A DNA stretch of 64,000 nucleotides from an uncultured Bacilli bacterium (GCA_934119955.1 CAKOSZ010000005.1:1-64000); one strand, 5' to 3'. Positions 33,883 through 43,374 are shown, numbered from the stretch's first letter. Made by a program: numbers and translations. Notes: generated by a model from the letters alone, not told the origin.

Positions 33883-35148
33883 ATGAAAAATAACAAGAAA
33901 ACAATTTTAATTACTAGTATAATACTAGGAGTATTAATCTTAACTATTAGTTTAACTTATGCTGTGTTTTCAATGAGTAAAACAGGACAAAATTCAAGCC
34001 TTGTAGTAGGGGATGTGTATATGCACTATGCAAATGGTAATAAATCAATTAATTTAGCAAATGTAATGCCAAGTGAAACCTATGATGCAACTAGTTTCTT
34101 TGAGTTTACAATTGATGGAAAGAACACAACAACTAATAAAGATATCTGGTATGAAATAATCTTAAAACATGGAGATGTTGTATCTGGAAAAACAAGAATA
34201 AAAGATAATTTATTAAAATTTACTTTAACAGAAACTAAAAATGGAACGACAACAACTGTATTTGATGGTAGAAGTTATAATGATTTAACAAATAAAAGAA
34301 TATGGGTTAATACTATAAACAAGAATACTACAAGTGAAGTTAGTATAACTTATAGACTTTATATGTGGATTTCAAATGCTACTAACATTGGAAATACCGA
34401 AGATGTAGATTATACAATAGAAGAGTGGAAGAATGTATTTGCAAGTATAAAAGTAGATGTAGCAGGAGATTTCAATGAAAAATCTATTGCAACAAATGAG
34501 TCATGTTTTACAGTAGGGACTATTAATAATGGTAATGAAGTAGCAATTCTTGATTATGATAGGGCGTGTGGAACTGATGTAATAATACCAAATACAATTA
34601 AAGGATACCCAGTTACAGTTATAGGAAATAGTGAAACTAGTGTAATAGAACAATTATCAAATAAGAATAATGATTACAAATTAAATGATTTAAATAATTA
34701 TCAACAAAATGTGAATATAAAACCTACTACAACTAGGACATTTGGTTCATTTCAAGGTAAGAATTTAACAAGTGTAGTAATACCGAATAGTGTTACAATA
34801 ATCGATGAATTTGCTTTTAAGGGTAATCAATTAACAAGTGTAATAATACCAGATAGTGTAACAACAATAAGTAGGGAAGCTTTTTCAGACAATCAATTAA
34901 CAAGTGTAACAATAGGAAATGGTATTCAATATATTGGTATAATAGCATTTGAAAAATACATCGATGATAATTATAATCCTAATTTATCTAAGATAACAAT
35001 TAATAAATCATGCACAGATATTAAAAATATTCAAGGTTCTAGTACTATAACTACTAAATATTATCCTTGGTTAAGTTATAATAGTCCATATACAGCAAGT
35101 GGTGTAACAATATATGGCTCTAATAATGAAGTATGTGATAGTTTTTAA
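33883..35148 (+). CDS. secreted protein with camelysin/TasA-like N-terminus and BspA-type leucine-rich repeats
   Basis: 421 aa from ATG 33883 (AAAGGAG upstream). An N-terminal signal segment (about 8-27, ending LTYAVF) leads to a TasA/camelysin-like beta region (SSLVVGDVYMHYANG). The C-terminal part has LRR_5 (BspA/treponema) repeats, seen as three LTSVVIP/LTSVIIP/LTSVTIG units each followed by AF (about 300-360). No LPXTG or C-terminal membrane helix is present. Probably a secreted or wall-associated adhesion protein. Its N-terminal design resembles that of the 44771 gene product, suggesting a common processing route (SipW-like). Confidence 0.72.
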   Translation: MKNNKKTILITSIILGVLILTISLTYAVFSMSKTGQNSSLVVGDVYMHYANGNKSINLANVMPSETYDATSFFEFTIDGKNTTTNKDIWYEIILKHGDVVSGKTRIKDNLLKFTLTETKNGTTTTVFDGRSYNDLTNKRIWVNTINKNTTSEVSITYRLYMWISNATNIGNTEDVDYTIEEWKNVFASIKVDVAGDFNEKSIATNESCFTVGTINNGNEVAILDYDRACGTDVIIPNTIKGYPVTVIGNSETSVIEQLSNKNNDYKLNDLNNYQQNVNIKPTTTRTFGSFQGKNLTSVVIPNSVTIIDEFAFKGNQLTSVIIPDSVTTISREAFSDNQLTSVTIGNGIQYIGIIAFEKYIDDNYNPNLSKITINKSCTDIKNIQGSSTITTKYYPWLSYNSPYTASGVTIYGSNNEVCDSF

Positions 35149-35157
35149 AAAAAGATC

Positions 35158-36090
35158 TTATTTGTTTAAGATCTTTTCTGTATTTTTAAAGTTTAATTTA
35201 GCAATGTTTTCTAGTATTTCTTTACCATATTTTTGAACAATTAGTTTACCAATTTCATCTACTTTGTTTCCAGCACCTTTTGGTAAATTGAATCCTACGT
35301 TTTTACCTATTTTATTAAATTCTTGAATAAAAATATAACGACTAATTATACTACTACATGCAACAGCCATATTTTTATCTTCTGCTTTGGTCATGAAAGT
35401 AATATTTCTTTGGACAAGGTTTGTATCTTTTAAGTAATTATAATAAACGTATTTTTCAGCAAATTGATCAACTATAATAGCATCTATAATTGGATGTTCT
35501 TCATTAATCATTTGATATAAAACTTTGTTGTGCATAATTGCTTTAATTTTATTCATATTATAATCTTTATTAAATTTATTATAATCTTTGTTGGTTAAAA
35601 CTAAACTTTTATATTTTACTTTTTTAATAATTTTAGGAGCAATTTCTAATATTTTTTCATCAGTTATTTTTTTACTATCCATAACTCCTAATTCTTTTAA
35701 ATAATTAACATCATCTTTTTTTACATAAGAACTACTAACAACAATAGGTCCAAAATAATCCCCAGTTCCAACTTCATCTGATCCAACTGAATTAATATAC
35801 ATATATTTACTAGTAGTAACATCTTTATTTTTATCTTTTTTCTTCTCGTTTGAATTAGTAAAATCAACACTTCCAGCATTTATCTTTTCGGTTTCTATCC
35901 AAAATTGACTTGCAAGATCGGCATCTCTTCCTTGAAAAACTGCTTTACCAGAATTATACAAAGTTACAACAGTATCTCCATCAACTGCTTGAAAAGTAGC
36001 ATAGTCAGGAGTTTTTTCTCTTTTTAAATCTTCAAAATATTCAATCATTTGTTTTTTTGTTTTATCACTTACTTTAACAGTAATAGTCAT
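35158..36090 (-). CDS. rnhC: ribonuclease HIII
   Basis: 310 aa from ATG 36090 with GGTGATT upstream; a TTG at 36102 is less likely. The N-terminal about 75 residues are the TBP-like substrate-binding domain of RNase HIII (VQGRDADLASQF-like block), and the catalytic domain starts SVGSDEVGTGDYFGPIVV, carrying the family metal-binding Asp-Glu. DSKKITDEKI and AVACSSIISRYIF follow. The enzyme cleaves RNA in RNA-DNA hybrids. It is monocistronic; the neighbouring minus-strand gene ends in a terminator. Confidence 0.93.
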   Translation of the reverse strand: MTITVKVSDKTKKQMIEYFEDLKREKTPDYATFQAVDGDTVVTLYNSGKAVFQGRDADLASQFWIETEKINAGSVDFTNSNEKKKDKNKDVTTSKYMYINSVGSDEVGTGDYFGPIVVSSSYVKKDDVNYLKELGVMDSKKITDEKILEIAPKIIKKVKYKSLVLTNKDYNKFNKDYNMNKIKAIMHNKVLYQMINEEHPIIDAIIVDQFAEKYVYYNYLKDTNLVQRNITFMTKAEDKNMAVACSSIISRYIFIQEFNKIGKNVGFNLPKGAGNKVDEIGKLIVQKYGKEILENIAKLNFKNTEKILNK

Positions 36091-36137
36091 TTCAATCACC
36101 AAAGTAATTGTATCAAAAAGTTTTTAAATAAGCAAGC

Positions 36138-36162
36138 AAAAAAGGACTTATTCACTAAGTCC
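36138..36162 (-). terminator. terminator of the anchored-protein gene
   Basis: On the minus strand GGACTTA-GTGAA-TAAGTCC is followed by TTTTTT. The stem overlaps the stop codon of the 36148-37278 gene. Confidence 0.8.
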
Positions 36163-37278
36163 AAATAATTTATTAATTTCAGTTATTAAGGCACTTACAC
36201 CTTCATTTTTACTTATTTTTTCAAAAATAGCATGCATTTCTTCTTCATCTATATCACTAAAATTACTAGCATCTTTAATATCAACATTTGTTAATTTATT
36301 AAGTTTATTTTTAGAAAAATTCAAAGATAAACTTCCAGTTAAATTATCATCACTTAAATAAATTACTAAACTAATATCATTATTTTTAACAGTAACATCT
36401 ACTTTAACAGGTTGATTATCACTTTCTTTAATTTCTATTTTATAAGTATCATTTTCTTTATCAATTGTTGTAATATTGTTACCTTCAATAGTTTCTAATC
36501 TAACAAAGTTAGAACCAGATGTATAAATAATAACTTTACTTCCTACTAAATTACTTTCTTTTAACTTTGTTTCAATTTCACTTGTATCAACATTTTCTAA
36601 TTTACTTAAAGAATTTATTAAATCTTTATTTTTTAAAAGTTCATCTTGAATACTTTTATTAAATTCCTCAGTTACAATTAAAGTAGTTTTTAAAACCTTT
36701 TTATTATTTAAAGTAACATTTTCTTTTTCAATAGTTGCTTTACCTAAATTATTAAGTAATATATTTTTATAACTATCAATAGAATTTTTTAAATCAGTAG
36801 TATTTGTATTAGTACTAAATAATTTATCATATTCATCTATCTTATCACTTTTATAATATTTATCAGTAATATTATTTAAATTAAAATATAAATAACTATT
36901 TTCTAAATAAAGACTTCCTTTTAATAATTCTTTGTTATCATAAGTTGAATCTAATCCAATATACATTTTTTTATTAGTAAAATCAACTTGATAAGAACTA
37001 TCTATTTTAATTTTATTTAATAAATTAACTGTATCTTTTAACTCCTCATCATTTGTATTTAAGTTAAAACTTAAACCTATTTTTCCTTCGCTATCTAAGG
37101 TATTAACAACATTTTTTTCTAAGTAATCTATACTTTTAGTAATATAAGTTTCAAATACATTATTATCACTTTTAAAGAAATAAAAATATAATCCTCCTCC
37201 AATTATAATAAAGCCAAGTACTAGTAATAAAATGGCTACTTTACTACCAGATTTTTTTTCTTTTAATTCTTGATTCAT
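36148..37278 (-). CDS. membrane-anchored extracellular protein, unrecognised
   Basis: 376 aa. A short cytoplasmic N-terminus, one membrane helix (about 13-35, VAILLLVLGFIIIGGGLYFYF), then a Ser/Thr/Asn/Lys-rich extracellular part with alternating beta strands (KIGLSFNLNTN, LKGSLYLENSYLYFNL, DISLVIYLSDDNLTGSLSLNF). The layout resembles LolA/LppX-like or DUF-type anchored beta proteins of Firmicutes, but I cannot name a family. GGAGTGTG precedes ATG 37278. It has its own terminator, so it is monocistronic. Confidence 0.65.
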   Translation of the reverse strand: MNQELKEKKSGSKVAILLLVLGFIIIGGGLYFYFFKSDNNVFETYITKSIDYLEKNVVNTLDSEGKIGLSFNLNTNDEELKDTVNLLNKIKIDSSYQVDFTNKKMYIGLDSTYDNKELLKGSLYLENSYLYFNLNNITDKYYKSDKIDEYDKLFSTNTNTTDLKNSIDSYKNILLNNLGKATIEKENVTLNNKKVLKTTLIVTEEFNKSIQDELLKNKDLINSLSKLENVDTSEIETKLKESNLVGSKVIIYTSGSNFVRLETIEGNNITTIDKENDTYKIEIKESDNQPVKVDVTVKNNDISLVIYLSDDNLTGSLSLNFSKNKLNKLTNVDIKDASNFSDIDEEEMHAIFEKISKNEGVSALITEINKLFGLSE

Positions 37279-37331
37279 AAATCACACTCCTACTTTATAA
37301 GTATAACATATTTTTTTTAATAATTAAATAA

Positions 37332-37895
37332 TTATCTAACTTTTATTTTAATACTTTTTTCAATTTCATTAATGTAATCATTAATAAGTACTAAATCACT
37401 TAAATCATTAGTAATAAAATAAGGAGTATCATTAGGATAAATAAGAGTATCTACATCTTTATTAAATAAAACACCTATTCCTCCTGCCTTAACCCAACCA
37501 GTTATTTTTTTTAAAGAGTCATCTACTAAAATATTTTTATTTGCTTTAAGAGCAAAATGTTTTTCTATTTTTTTTGGAATATTAAATACTTGAATATTTG
37601 GTAATACTTCATTAAACTTAACCTTTTTCATTTCACCTTCCATGTATGAACAATGGTGAGTAGCAACAGCAACATTATTAAAAATATTACTATTTGCAAG
37701 TTCAATTATTTTTTTACAACTATCATTTATTTGCCCACTTCTATTAATTAAATTTATCCAATCTATATTTTGAAAATACTTAGTAACCATTAAATCATCT
37801 TTTGTATCTATTCCAAGTAATTCCATATCACTAAATGCTATTACAATTGTATCAAAGATAACTCCATCACAATCAATATATAAATTTCTTTTCAT
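37332..37895 (-). CDS. HAD-family 5'-nucleotidase-like phosphatase
   Basis: 187 aa from ATG 37895 (ATGGAGGAG upstream). Motif I is YIDCDGVIFDT (nucleophile Asp plus Asp+2), motif II AVATHHCS, and motif III/IV ILVDDSLKKITGW followed by AGGIGVLF. The order and small helical cap match the deoxyribonucleotidase/YqfW-like HAD group. It dephosphorylates a small cytoplasmic phosphomonoester; the substrate is unknown. Divergent from the yqfC-yqfD operon across an 84-bp gap. Confidence 0.8.
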   Translation of the reverse strand: MKRNLYIDCDGVIFDTIVIAFSDMELLGIDTKDDLMVTKYFQNIDWINLINRSGQINDSCKKIIELANSNIFNNVAVATHHCSYMEGEMKKVKFNEVLPNIQVFNIPKKIEKHFALKANKNILVDDSLKKITGWVKAGGIGVLFNKDVDTLIYPNDTPYFITNDLSDLVLINDYINEIEKSIKIKVR

Positions 37896-37949
37896 AACTC
37901 CTCCATAAATATTAGCATAACACAACAAAATTCATTTGTCATGTTCTTT

Positions 37950-37977
37950 TTTACCTACTTTACTAATAAAATATAAT
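37950..37977 (+). promoter_or_regulatory. promoter overlapping the yqfC start
   Basis: TTTACC (37950-37955), 16-bp spacer, TATAAT (37972-37977). The -10 ends two bases before the yqfC ATG, so initiation would fall inside or at the start codon, and no ribosome site is present. Confidence 0.5.
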
Positions 37978-37979
37978 AT

Positions 37980-38204
37980 ATGAAAATAAAAGAATTTATA
38001 AATCCTAAAAATTTAAAAATAACCTATTTAGATAATAAATTAAATGTTTTAAATTATGATGAAATAATAATACTTTTAGATAATAAAATAATATTATCTA
38101 AAAATAATAATATAATTACTATAACTGGTTCTAATTTAACTCTTTTAAAACTACTTGATAATGAAATATTAATTAAAGGAAGTATTAAAAATATAGAATT
38201 GTAG
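37980..38204 (+). CDS. yqfC: sporulation protein YqfC
   Basis: 74 aa of the YabP/YqfC beta fold: KITYLDNKLNVLNYDEIIILLDNKIILSKNN and the C-terminal ITITGSNLTLLKLLDNEILIKGSIKNIEL, where the I-x-G-x-(N/D)-L and L-x-x-x-(E)-I-x-I-x-G patterns match. In Bacillus, yqfC is expressed in the mother cell during sporulation just ahead of yqfD, the same order as here. It is slightly shorter at the N-terminus than B. subtilis YqfC. No Shine-Dalgarno precedes ATG 37980, so it may be read leaderless. Confidence 0.8.
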   Translation: MKIKEFINPKNLKITYLDNKLNVLNYDEIIILLDNKIILSKNNNIITITGSNLTLLKLLDNEILIKGSIKNIEL

Positions 38205-38210
38205 GTGTAT

Positions 38211-39347
38211 ATGAATATATATATTTTAAAAATAGATGAAAAGTATTTTAAAAAAATAATTAAATATCATATTAATATAATAAAAATAAATAAAAAAGAT
38301 AAATATTATTATTTATATTTAGATACTAATAATTATAATAAGATAAAAAAATTTAAAAAATTATATAATTTTGAAATAATAGGTTATAAAGGTTTTCTTA
38401 AATATAAATTATTATTTAAAAAAAAATTTCTCTTTTTTCTTATTTTTTTTCTTAATATAATTTTTTTAATATTTTTATCTAATATAGTATTTTCTATTTC
38501 TATTAAAACAAATGATAAAGAACTTAGTAATTTAATAATTAAAGAATTAGAAAAAAATAACTTAAAAAAATATAGATTTGTTAAAAGTTATTTAGAAAAA
38601 GAAAAAATAAGAACTAATATTTTAGAAAATAATAAAGATAAAATAGAATGGTTAGAAATAACTAGAATTGGTTCTAAGTATGTTGTAAATGTTGAAAAAA
38701 GAATAATTAAAAATATTATTGATGATGATAAACCAAGAGATGTTGTGGCTTCTAAAAATGCTATTTTACTTTCTATTAAAGCAGTTGATGGTAGTATTGT
38801 TAAGAAATTAAATGATTATATTAAAAAAGGGGAAGTAGTTGTAACAGGAAAAATTATGCATAAAGATTCGGTAGTTGATTTAGTTCGGGCTAATGCTTTA
38901 ATTTATGGAGAGACTTGGTATACTGTTCATGTTACTTATCCTATTTTTTATTATGAAAATGTTTACACGGGAGTATCTAAGAAGAGATTAAGTTTAACAC
39001 TTTTTAATAAGAAATTTAATTTTTTCGATTATTCTAAATATGATAATGAAGAAATAACAGAGAAGAAATTAATATATCATAAGTTTTTACCATTTAAATT
39101 AAGTTGTGAAGATGTTAAAAGTATGAAAAAAATAGATGATGTTTTAACTCCATATGAAGCGTATTTAAAGGCGGTTGAAGTTGCTAAATCAAAAATTATT
39201 AAGAGTTTACCGGAAGATAGTAAAATTTTAGATCAAAAAAAATTGAAATTTGCTGTAAATAATAGTACAATAGATGTAGATATTTTCTTTAAGGTTTATG
39301 AAAATATTACCAGTTATCAAGAAATATTAGAAGATAATGAGAATTAA
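38211..39347 (+). CDS. yqfD: sporulation protein YqfD
   Basis: 378 aa from ATG 38211 (TAGGTG upstream; GTG 38205 overlaps that site). A cytoplasmic N-terminal domain is followed by one membrane segment (about 66-97, very Leu/Phe/Ile-rich) and an extracellular part containing NIVFSISIKTND, EWLEITRIGSKYVVNVEKR and RDVVASKNAILLSIKAVDGS, the block characteristic of YqfD. The A-x-K-x-A-x-I/L...G segment recalls stalk/ring proteins. In Bacillus it is needed for spore formation. The gap to yqfC is 6 bp, so the two are cotranscribed. Confidence 0.85.
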   Translation: MNIYILKIDEKYFKKIIKYHINIIKINKKDKYYYLYLDTNNYNKIKKFKKLYNFEIIGYKGFLKYKLLFKKKFLFFLIFFLNIIFLIFLSNIVFSISIKTNDKELSNLIIKELEKNNLKKYRFVKSYLEKEKIRTNILENNKDKIEWLEITRIGSKYVVNVEKRIIKNIIDDDKPRDVVASKNAILLSIKAVDGSIVKKLNDYIKKGEVVVTGKIMHKDSVVDLVRANALIYGETWYTVHVTYPIFYYENVYTGVSKKRLSLTLFNKKFNFFDYSKYDNEEITEKKLIYHKFLPFKLSCEDVKSMKKIDDVLTPYEAYLKAVEVAKSKIIKSLPEDSKILDQKKLKFAVNNSTIDVDIFFKVYENITSYQEILEDNEN

Positions 39348-39357
39348 GGGAGAATGT

Positions 39358-39951
39358 ATGTTTAAATTAGCAAATGATCTAACTTTTGTTTTAGAGAATA
39401 CTTGGCCAATAGTTGCGATTACTTTGGTGTCAATTTTTTCTTTAAGAATTACTTATTTTATTAAAACTAAACATAAGTTTGTTTTATATGAGGAGTTACT
39501 TGGACTTTTGTTTATTATATATTTGATGATGTTATTTCAAATTGTAACTTATCAAGATGTAATATCTTATGGTAATAACTTTATGCCTTTTAAAGAATTA
39601 ACTAGGTACAGGTTAGGATCTAATTTGTTTTATAAAAACGTAGTTGGGAATATCCTTTTATTTATGCCATATGGTTTCTTTGCTTCTTATTATTTAAAAT
39701 TAGATAAGAAAAGAGTTGCTTTTCTTTTGGTGTTCATTGTTTCTTTATCAATTGAATGTGTGCAACTTGTAATAGGAAGATGTTTTGATGTTGATGATAT
39801 TTTATTAAATTTAGTTGGAGGAATACTTGGTTATTTTATTTATAGATTATTAGAATTAGTAAGTGAGAAAATGTCAAATAGGACAATTAGTACTATAACT
39901 ATTAGTTGTATTATAATAGGTATTATGACTCTTTTAATAGTAATGATGTGA
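39358..39951 (+). CDS. VanZ-like membrane protein
   Basis: 197 aa from ATG 39358, with four to five membrane segments. The VanZ core is visible: MPFKELTRY, VVGNILLFMPYGFFASYYL, SIECVQLVIGRCFDVDDILLNLVGGILGYFIYR (the E-x-x-Q-L...D-x-D-D-x-x-x-N-x-x-G block). VanZ proteins give low-level teicoplanin resistance by an unknown mechanism. It sits where phoH and yqfF lie in Bacillus, between yqfD and ybeY. A second VanZ domain is fused to RDD at 57320. Confidence 0.82.
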   Translation: MFKLANDLTFVLENTWPIVAITLVSIFSLRITYFIKTKHKFVLYEELLGLLFIIYLMMLFQIVTYQDVISYGNNFMPFKELTRYRLGSNLFYKNVVGNILLFMPYGFFASYYLKLDKKRVAFLLVFIVSLSIECVQLVIGRCFDVDDILLNLVGGILGYFIYRLLELVSEKMSNRTISTITISCIIIGIMTLLIVMM

Positions 39952-39958
39952 GGTAGTT

Positions 39959-40402
39959 ATGAAAATAGGTTTATTTAGTTTAGTTGATATAAATTTAGAT
40001 GATTATTTTAAAGTTATTAAAAAAGTATTAAAAATAGGTTTAAAAGAATTAGAAATTAAAAAAGTAGAATTTAATATTATTATAGTTGATAATAATTATA
40101 TTCATGATTTAAATAAAAAGTATCGAGGAATTGATAGGGAAACTGATGTTATTAGTTTTGCTCTTGAAGATGATAAGACTTTTAATCCTAAGACAAGAGT
40201 ACTTGGAGATGTTTATATATCACTTGATAAGGCAATTAGTCAGGCTGATGAGTATGGACATTCCTTAGAAAGAGAACTTTGCTTTTTAGCAGTACATGGA
40301 ATGCTTCATTTACTTGGATATGATCATATGGAAAAAAGCGAGGAAGAGATTATGTTTTCATTACAAGAGAAAATTCTTGATGAGGCTGGTATTAGAAGAT
40401 AG
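39959..40402 (+). CDS. ybeY: endoribonuclease YbeY (rRNA maturation)
   Basis: 147 aa, full length. The zinc-binding HGMLHLLGYDH motif lies near 115-125, followed by SEEEIMFSLQEKIL. Upstream blocks LNKKYRGIDRETDVISFAL and LGDVYISLDKA are also standard. YbeY trims the 3' end of 16S rRNA and takes part in ribosome quality control. It starts 7 bp after the VanZ gene (TGAGGTAG ribosome site), closing the yqfC operon. Confidence 0.95.
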   Translation: MKIGLFSLVDINLDDYFKVIKKVLKIGLKELEIKKVEFNIIIVDNNYIHDLNKKYRGIDRETDVISFALEDDKTFNPKTRVLGDVYISLDKAISQADEYGHSLERELCFLAVHGMLHLLGYDHMEKSEEEIMFSLQEKILDEAGIRR

Positions 40403-40420
40403 TTAATTAGATATTAAAAT

Positions 40421-40457
40421 AAAAGTAATCTAAGCCAAAAAACTTAAATTACTTTTT
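40421..40457. terminator. bidirectional terminator between ybeY and the Rpn-like gene
   Basis: AAAAGTAAT (40421-40429) pairs with ATTACTTTT (40448-40456), with an inner TAAG/CTTA pair. The A and T runs serve both directions. Confidence 0.75.
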
Positions 40458-40470
40458 AAATTTGTACAAA

Positions 40471-41358
40471 TTATTTTAATTCTTTTTTAATTTTTTCTAA
40501 TTCATCTTTATTAAGATTAGTAATCTCCATAATTTCTAAATCAGTCATATTTTTATTTAATAAGTTTTTGACAATACGAGTTTGAGTTTTTAATTCTCCC
40601 TCTTCCATACCTTGGAAAAGTCCAGCCAAATATTTTTCATGGGCTCTTACATTTTCTTCTATTTCTTCACTCATGATTTTCTCCTTATATTCATCATTTT
40701 TTGATAAATTATGTATTTTTTTACTATAAAAATTTAACTCATCATACTTAGAAAATCTTTTTAATTCATCTTCTGTGGTAACAGTTAATAATTTATATAA
40801 ATTATCATAATTTTCAAGATTATCATAACCTAATTTATCATAATAATCAAGATTTATATTAATAATTTTTATAAGATAATCAATTTTATATCTTTCTTTA
40901 TAAAGATCATCAAGTGGATAATCATAAGTAATTATTTTTTTAGATGGAACTTTTTCACTTATACCTTCATTTCTATACCAATTTAAATTAACTAAAATAG
41001 TTTTATAAATATTTCCAGGTGTAAATTCATAATATTTGGCTTTGTCAATATTATAATAATTAGATAAAGCATTTAAAGCATATAAAACATTTCTTAAATA
41101 GAATCCTTCATAGTTATTATTAAGTTCAATTATTATCTTTTGATTTTCATATTCAACTACTAAATCAACATACTTTGATCGTTCTTTTTTATTAGTTCTT
41201 GGCAGTCTTATATTAATAACTTTAACTTTACCTTTTATTTTAGAAACATCACATTCAAGTATTTGAGATGCAGTCCATTCTAATAAACTCATATCATTTT
41301 CATTAAATAAATCATGAAATAAAATATCATTTCTTACTTGTAAAATTTCGTTTTGCAT
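40471..41358 (-). CDS. Rpn/YhgA-like PD-(D/E)XK family protein
   Basis: 295 aa. The N-terminal FHDLFNEND, RSKYVDLVVEYENQKIIIELNN carries the D...E-x-x core of the PD-(D/E)XK fold in Rpn/transposase-like proteins, with Asn where a Lys or Gln is usual (ELN). YLRNVLYALNALSNYY is the following helix. The C-terminus ends GLFQGMEEGE...LLNKNMTDLEIMEITNLNKDELEKIKKEL, a helix-turn-helix-like tail shared with the relatives at 47025 and 47946. Rpn proteins nick DNA and promote recA-independent recombination; some act in defence. Activity is uncertain given the Asn. Confidence 0.75.
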   Translation of the reverse strand: MQNEILQVRNDILFHDLFNENDMSLLEWTASQILECDVSKIKGKVKVINIRLPRTNKKERSKYVDLVVEYENQKIIIELNNNYEGFYLRNVLYALNALSNYYNIDKAKYYEFTPGNIYKTILVNLNWYRNEGISEKVPSKKIITYDYPLDDLYKERYKIDYLIKIININLDYYDKLGYDNLENYDNLYKLLTVTTEDELKRFSKYDELNFYSKKIHNLSKNDEYKEKIMSEEIEENVRAHEKYLAGLFQGMEEGELKTQTRIVKNLLNKNMTDLEIMEITNLNKDELEKIKKELK

Positions 41359-41616
41359 ATTCCCCCTTTCCCCTAAATATTTAGGTAATTAATCCGGATG
41401 AATACACCATACCAAATTATACTTAAAAATGCAAATCATGAAATTGCTTTTTAAAATCTTATTTTAAAAAAATAATTAAAGAAAACTTATTTTTTTCTAG
41501 AACCAATTTTCTTTATTTATTTTAAAAAATCCTTAAAATCTAACTTTCGACAAAAAATTAAGACAAAAATTTTTTTAAAACTTTTTTCTAATTGACACAA
41601 AGTTTACATTTTTTCT
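41359..41616. other. AT-rich spacer between the HerA-like and Rpn-like genes
   Basis: About 258 bp without a reading frame worth calling. The end near 41358 holds the minus-strand ribosome site (GGGGAAAGGGGGAAT) of the Rpn-like gene. Long A/T homopolymers prevent a clear promoter or terminator call. Confidence 0.4.
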
Positions 41617-43374
41617 TTAATTTATGGTTATAAACCATTCCTTTGAAATATCTACATTATTACTTAAAGGAGTAGGACTTGGTAAATCTAGTTTGACAAT
41701 ACTTGGAAATTTGAAGGAAGTACCAAAACCTATACAACTACCAGGTTTTAGTATTCTTAAATCATTTATTTCATCATCAGTTATATTAGGAACTAATTGT
41801 TTTATATATTCTAAATCTTTGGGATGATTCATTTTAAAGATTAAAAAGTTATTACATTGAGAAACAACAGTTGTTGAAATTTCATCAGGTCTTTGAGAAA
41901 TTAATCCAAGTAAAACTCCATATTTTCTTCCTTCCTTAGCAATTCTTTCAAAGATATTGTAACCTAAAAGATTGACATCATTATCATTTTGAACATATCT
42001 ATGAGCCTCTTCTAAAATAATATGAAAAGGAACACTGGTTCTAGATGATTTAAATTTAGAATAATCAAATAACATTTTAGAAATTATTTTAACAATAGTT
42101 TTAGCCAATCTATCATTTACATAACTAATATTAAAATGAATTATTTGACATTTGTTGTTATTAGTAGAATTTTTAATTAAATTAATAATATAATTTTCTC
42201 TTGTTACAAATTGATCATATTTAAAAAACATAGAATCATTACTATTATTTAAAGAATGAAGTCTTACTTTTAAAATATTTAATTCATCATATACTTTTTC
42301 ACTTTTAAAGACACCTTCATCAATTAAAGCAAATTCCAAAGCATCTTCTAAGTCATTTAAATCATATTTTAAATTAGTTGGTAAAGTAAGTTCAACTTTA
42401 TCAATTAAATATTTACTAAAAAAATCAATTAGCAACTGCATTTCTTGCATTTTTCCATCTTTATCAATTAATAAACAATGTTTTAGGGCACGGTTATAAC
42501 CAGGGGAGGGAATAATAGTTTCTAAACTTAAATCATTTGTTTTAAAAAATGATAAAATAGAAAAAACTTGATCTCTTATTTGAATAGATGGTTTACCACT
42601 TAATAAAATATCTATAATACATCTTGCTAAAACATCATTTTTATATTTATTACTATTATCATCATCTCTTTTAAAAATATTTACATATTTTAAAGATTTT
42701 TCTAGTATTAATAATTGACTAGGATTAGTTGCATTTAATAAAATAGCAAGTTCATCTATTCCTAGTAACCATGGGGGAATACTTAAAATATTATTATTTA
42801 TTTCACTTGGATCAGTTGTATAATGTTTAAAACTTAAATAAGGATTTAAATTACTTATATTTTTTAAAACTGGGGTATATTCTCCAAAGGTATCAAAAAT
42901 AAATAAATTAGAATTATATGCAACTTTTTTACTCTTACTATAAAGATTTTGAATAATTCTTGCAACACCACATGATTTACCACTACCAGTTGAACCAAAA
43001 ATAGCAAAATGATTTTGAAAAAAAGAATTTATATTAATAGTAACTTCTTTATTATAAACTGGGTTTTTACCAAGAATTAAATCTTTATCTTCAAAGTAAT
43101 TAACATTTGCTAAAATTACTTTTAAATCAACTTCGTTTGGAATGGAAACAGTACTATCTAAGTTAGGTAAAACTAAAACACCATAACTAAAACTGTTATT
43201 AGTTATTTCTCCTAATAATTTAGTAATTAAAATATTATCTTTTCTATTAATTACTTCTACTATGATATTATTATTAATTTTTAAATAGTGGTTTAATAAA
43301 TTATCTTTGTAATTAGTTTCAATTAAAATATTACTTTTGTTAACTTCAATTATTTTTCCTATATTTTCTAACAT
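41617..43374 (-). CDS. HerA/DUF87-type hexameric ATPase
   Basis: 585 aa from ATG 43374 behind GAGGTG. An N-terminal HAS-barrel (about 1-95, IGKIIEVNKSNILIETN) is followed by the P-loop FAIFGSTGSGKSCGVARI (about 128-145), Walker B-like FIFDTFGEY, the late IILEEAHRYVQN and RKYGVLLGLISQRPDEI blocks, and PGSCIGF near the end. These are HerA-FtsK superfamily motifs. HerA translocates DNA for end resection with NurA in archaea, and in bacteria often partners nucleases in anti-phage systems. The same-strand gene next door is a PD-(D/E)XK-like protein. It could instead be a housekeeping DNA translocase. Confidence 0.85.
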   Translation of the reverse strand: MLENIGKIIEVNKSNILIETNYKDNLLNHYLKINNNIIVEVINRKDNILITKLLGEITNNSFSYGVLVLPNLDSTVSIPNEVDLKVILANVNYFEDKDLILGKNPVYNKEVTININSFFQNHFAIFGSTGSGKSCGVARIIQNLYSKSKKVAYNSNLFIFDTFGEYTPVLKNISNLNPYLSFKHYTTDPSEINNNILSIPPWLLGIDELAILLNATNPSQLLILEKSLKYVNIFKRDDDNSNKYKNDVLARCIIDILLSGKPSIQIRDQVFSILSFFKTNDLSLETIIPSPGYNRALKHCLLIDKDGKMQEMQLLIDFFSKYLIDKVELTLPTNLKYDLNDLEDALEFALIDEGVFKSEKVYDELNILKVRLHSLNNSNDSMFFKYDQFVTRENYIINLIKNSTNNNKCQIIHFNISYVNDRLAKTIVKIISKMLFDYSKFKSSRTSVPFHIILEEAHRYVQNDNDVNLLGYNIFERIAKEGRKYGVLLGLISQRPDEISTTVVSQCNNFLIFKMNHPKDLEYIKQLVPNITDDEINDLRILKPGSCIGFGTSFKFPSIVKLDLPSPTPLSNNVDISKEWFITIN

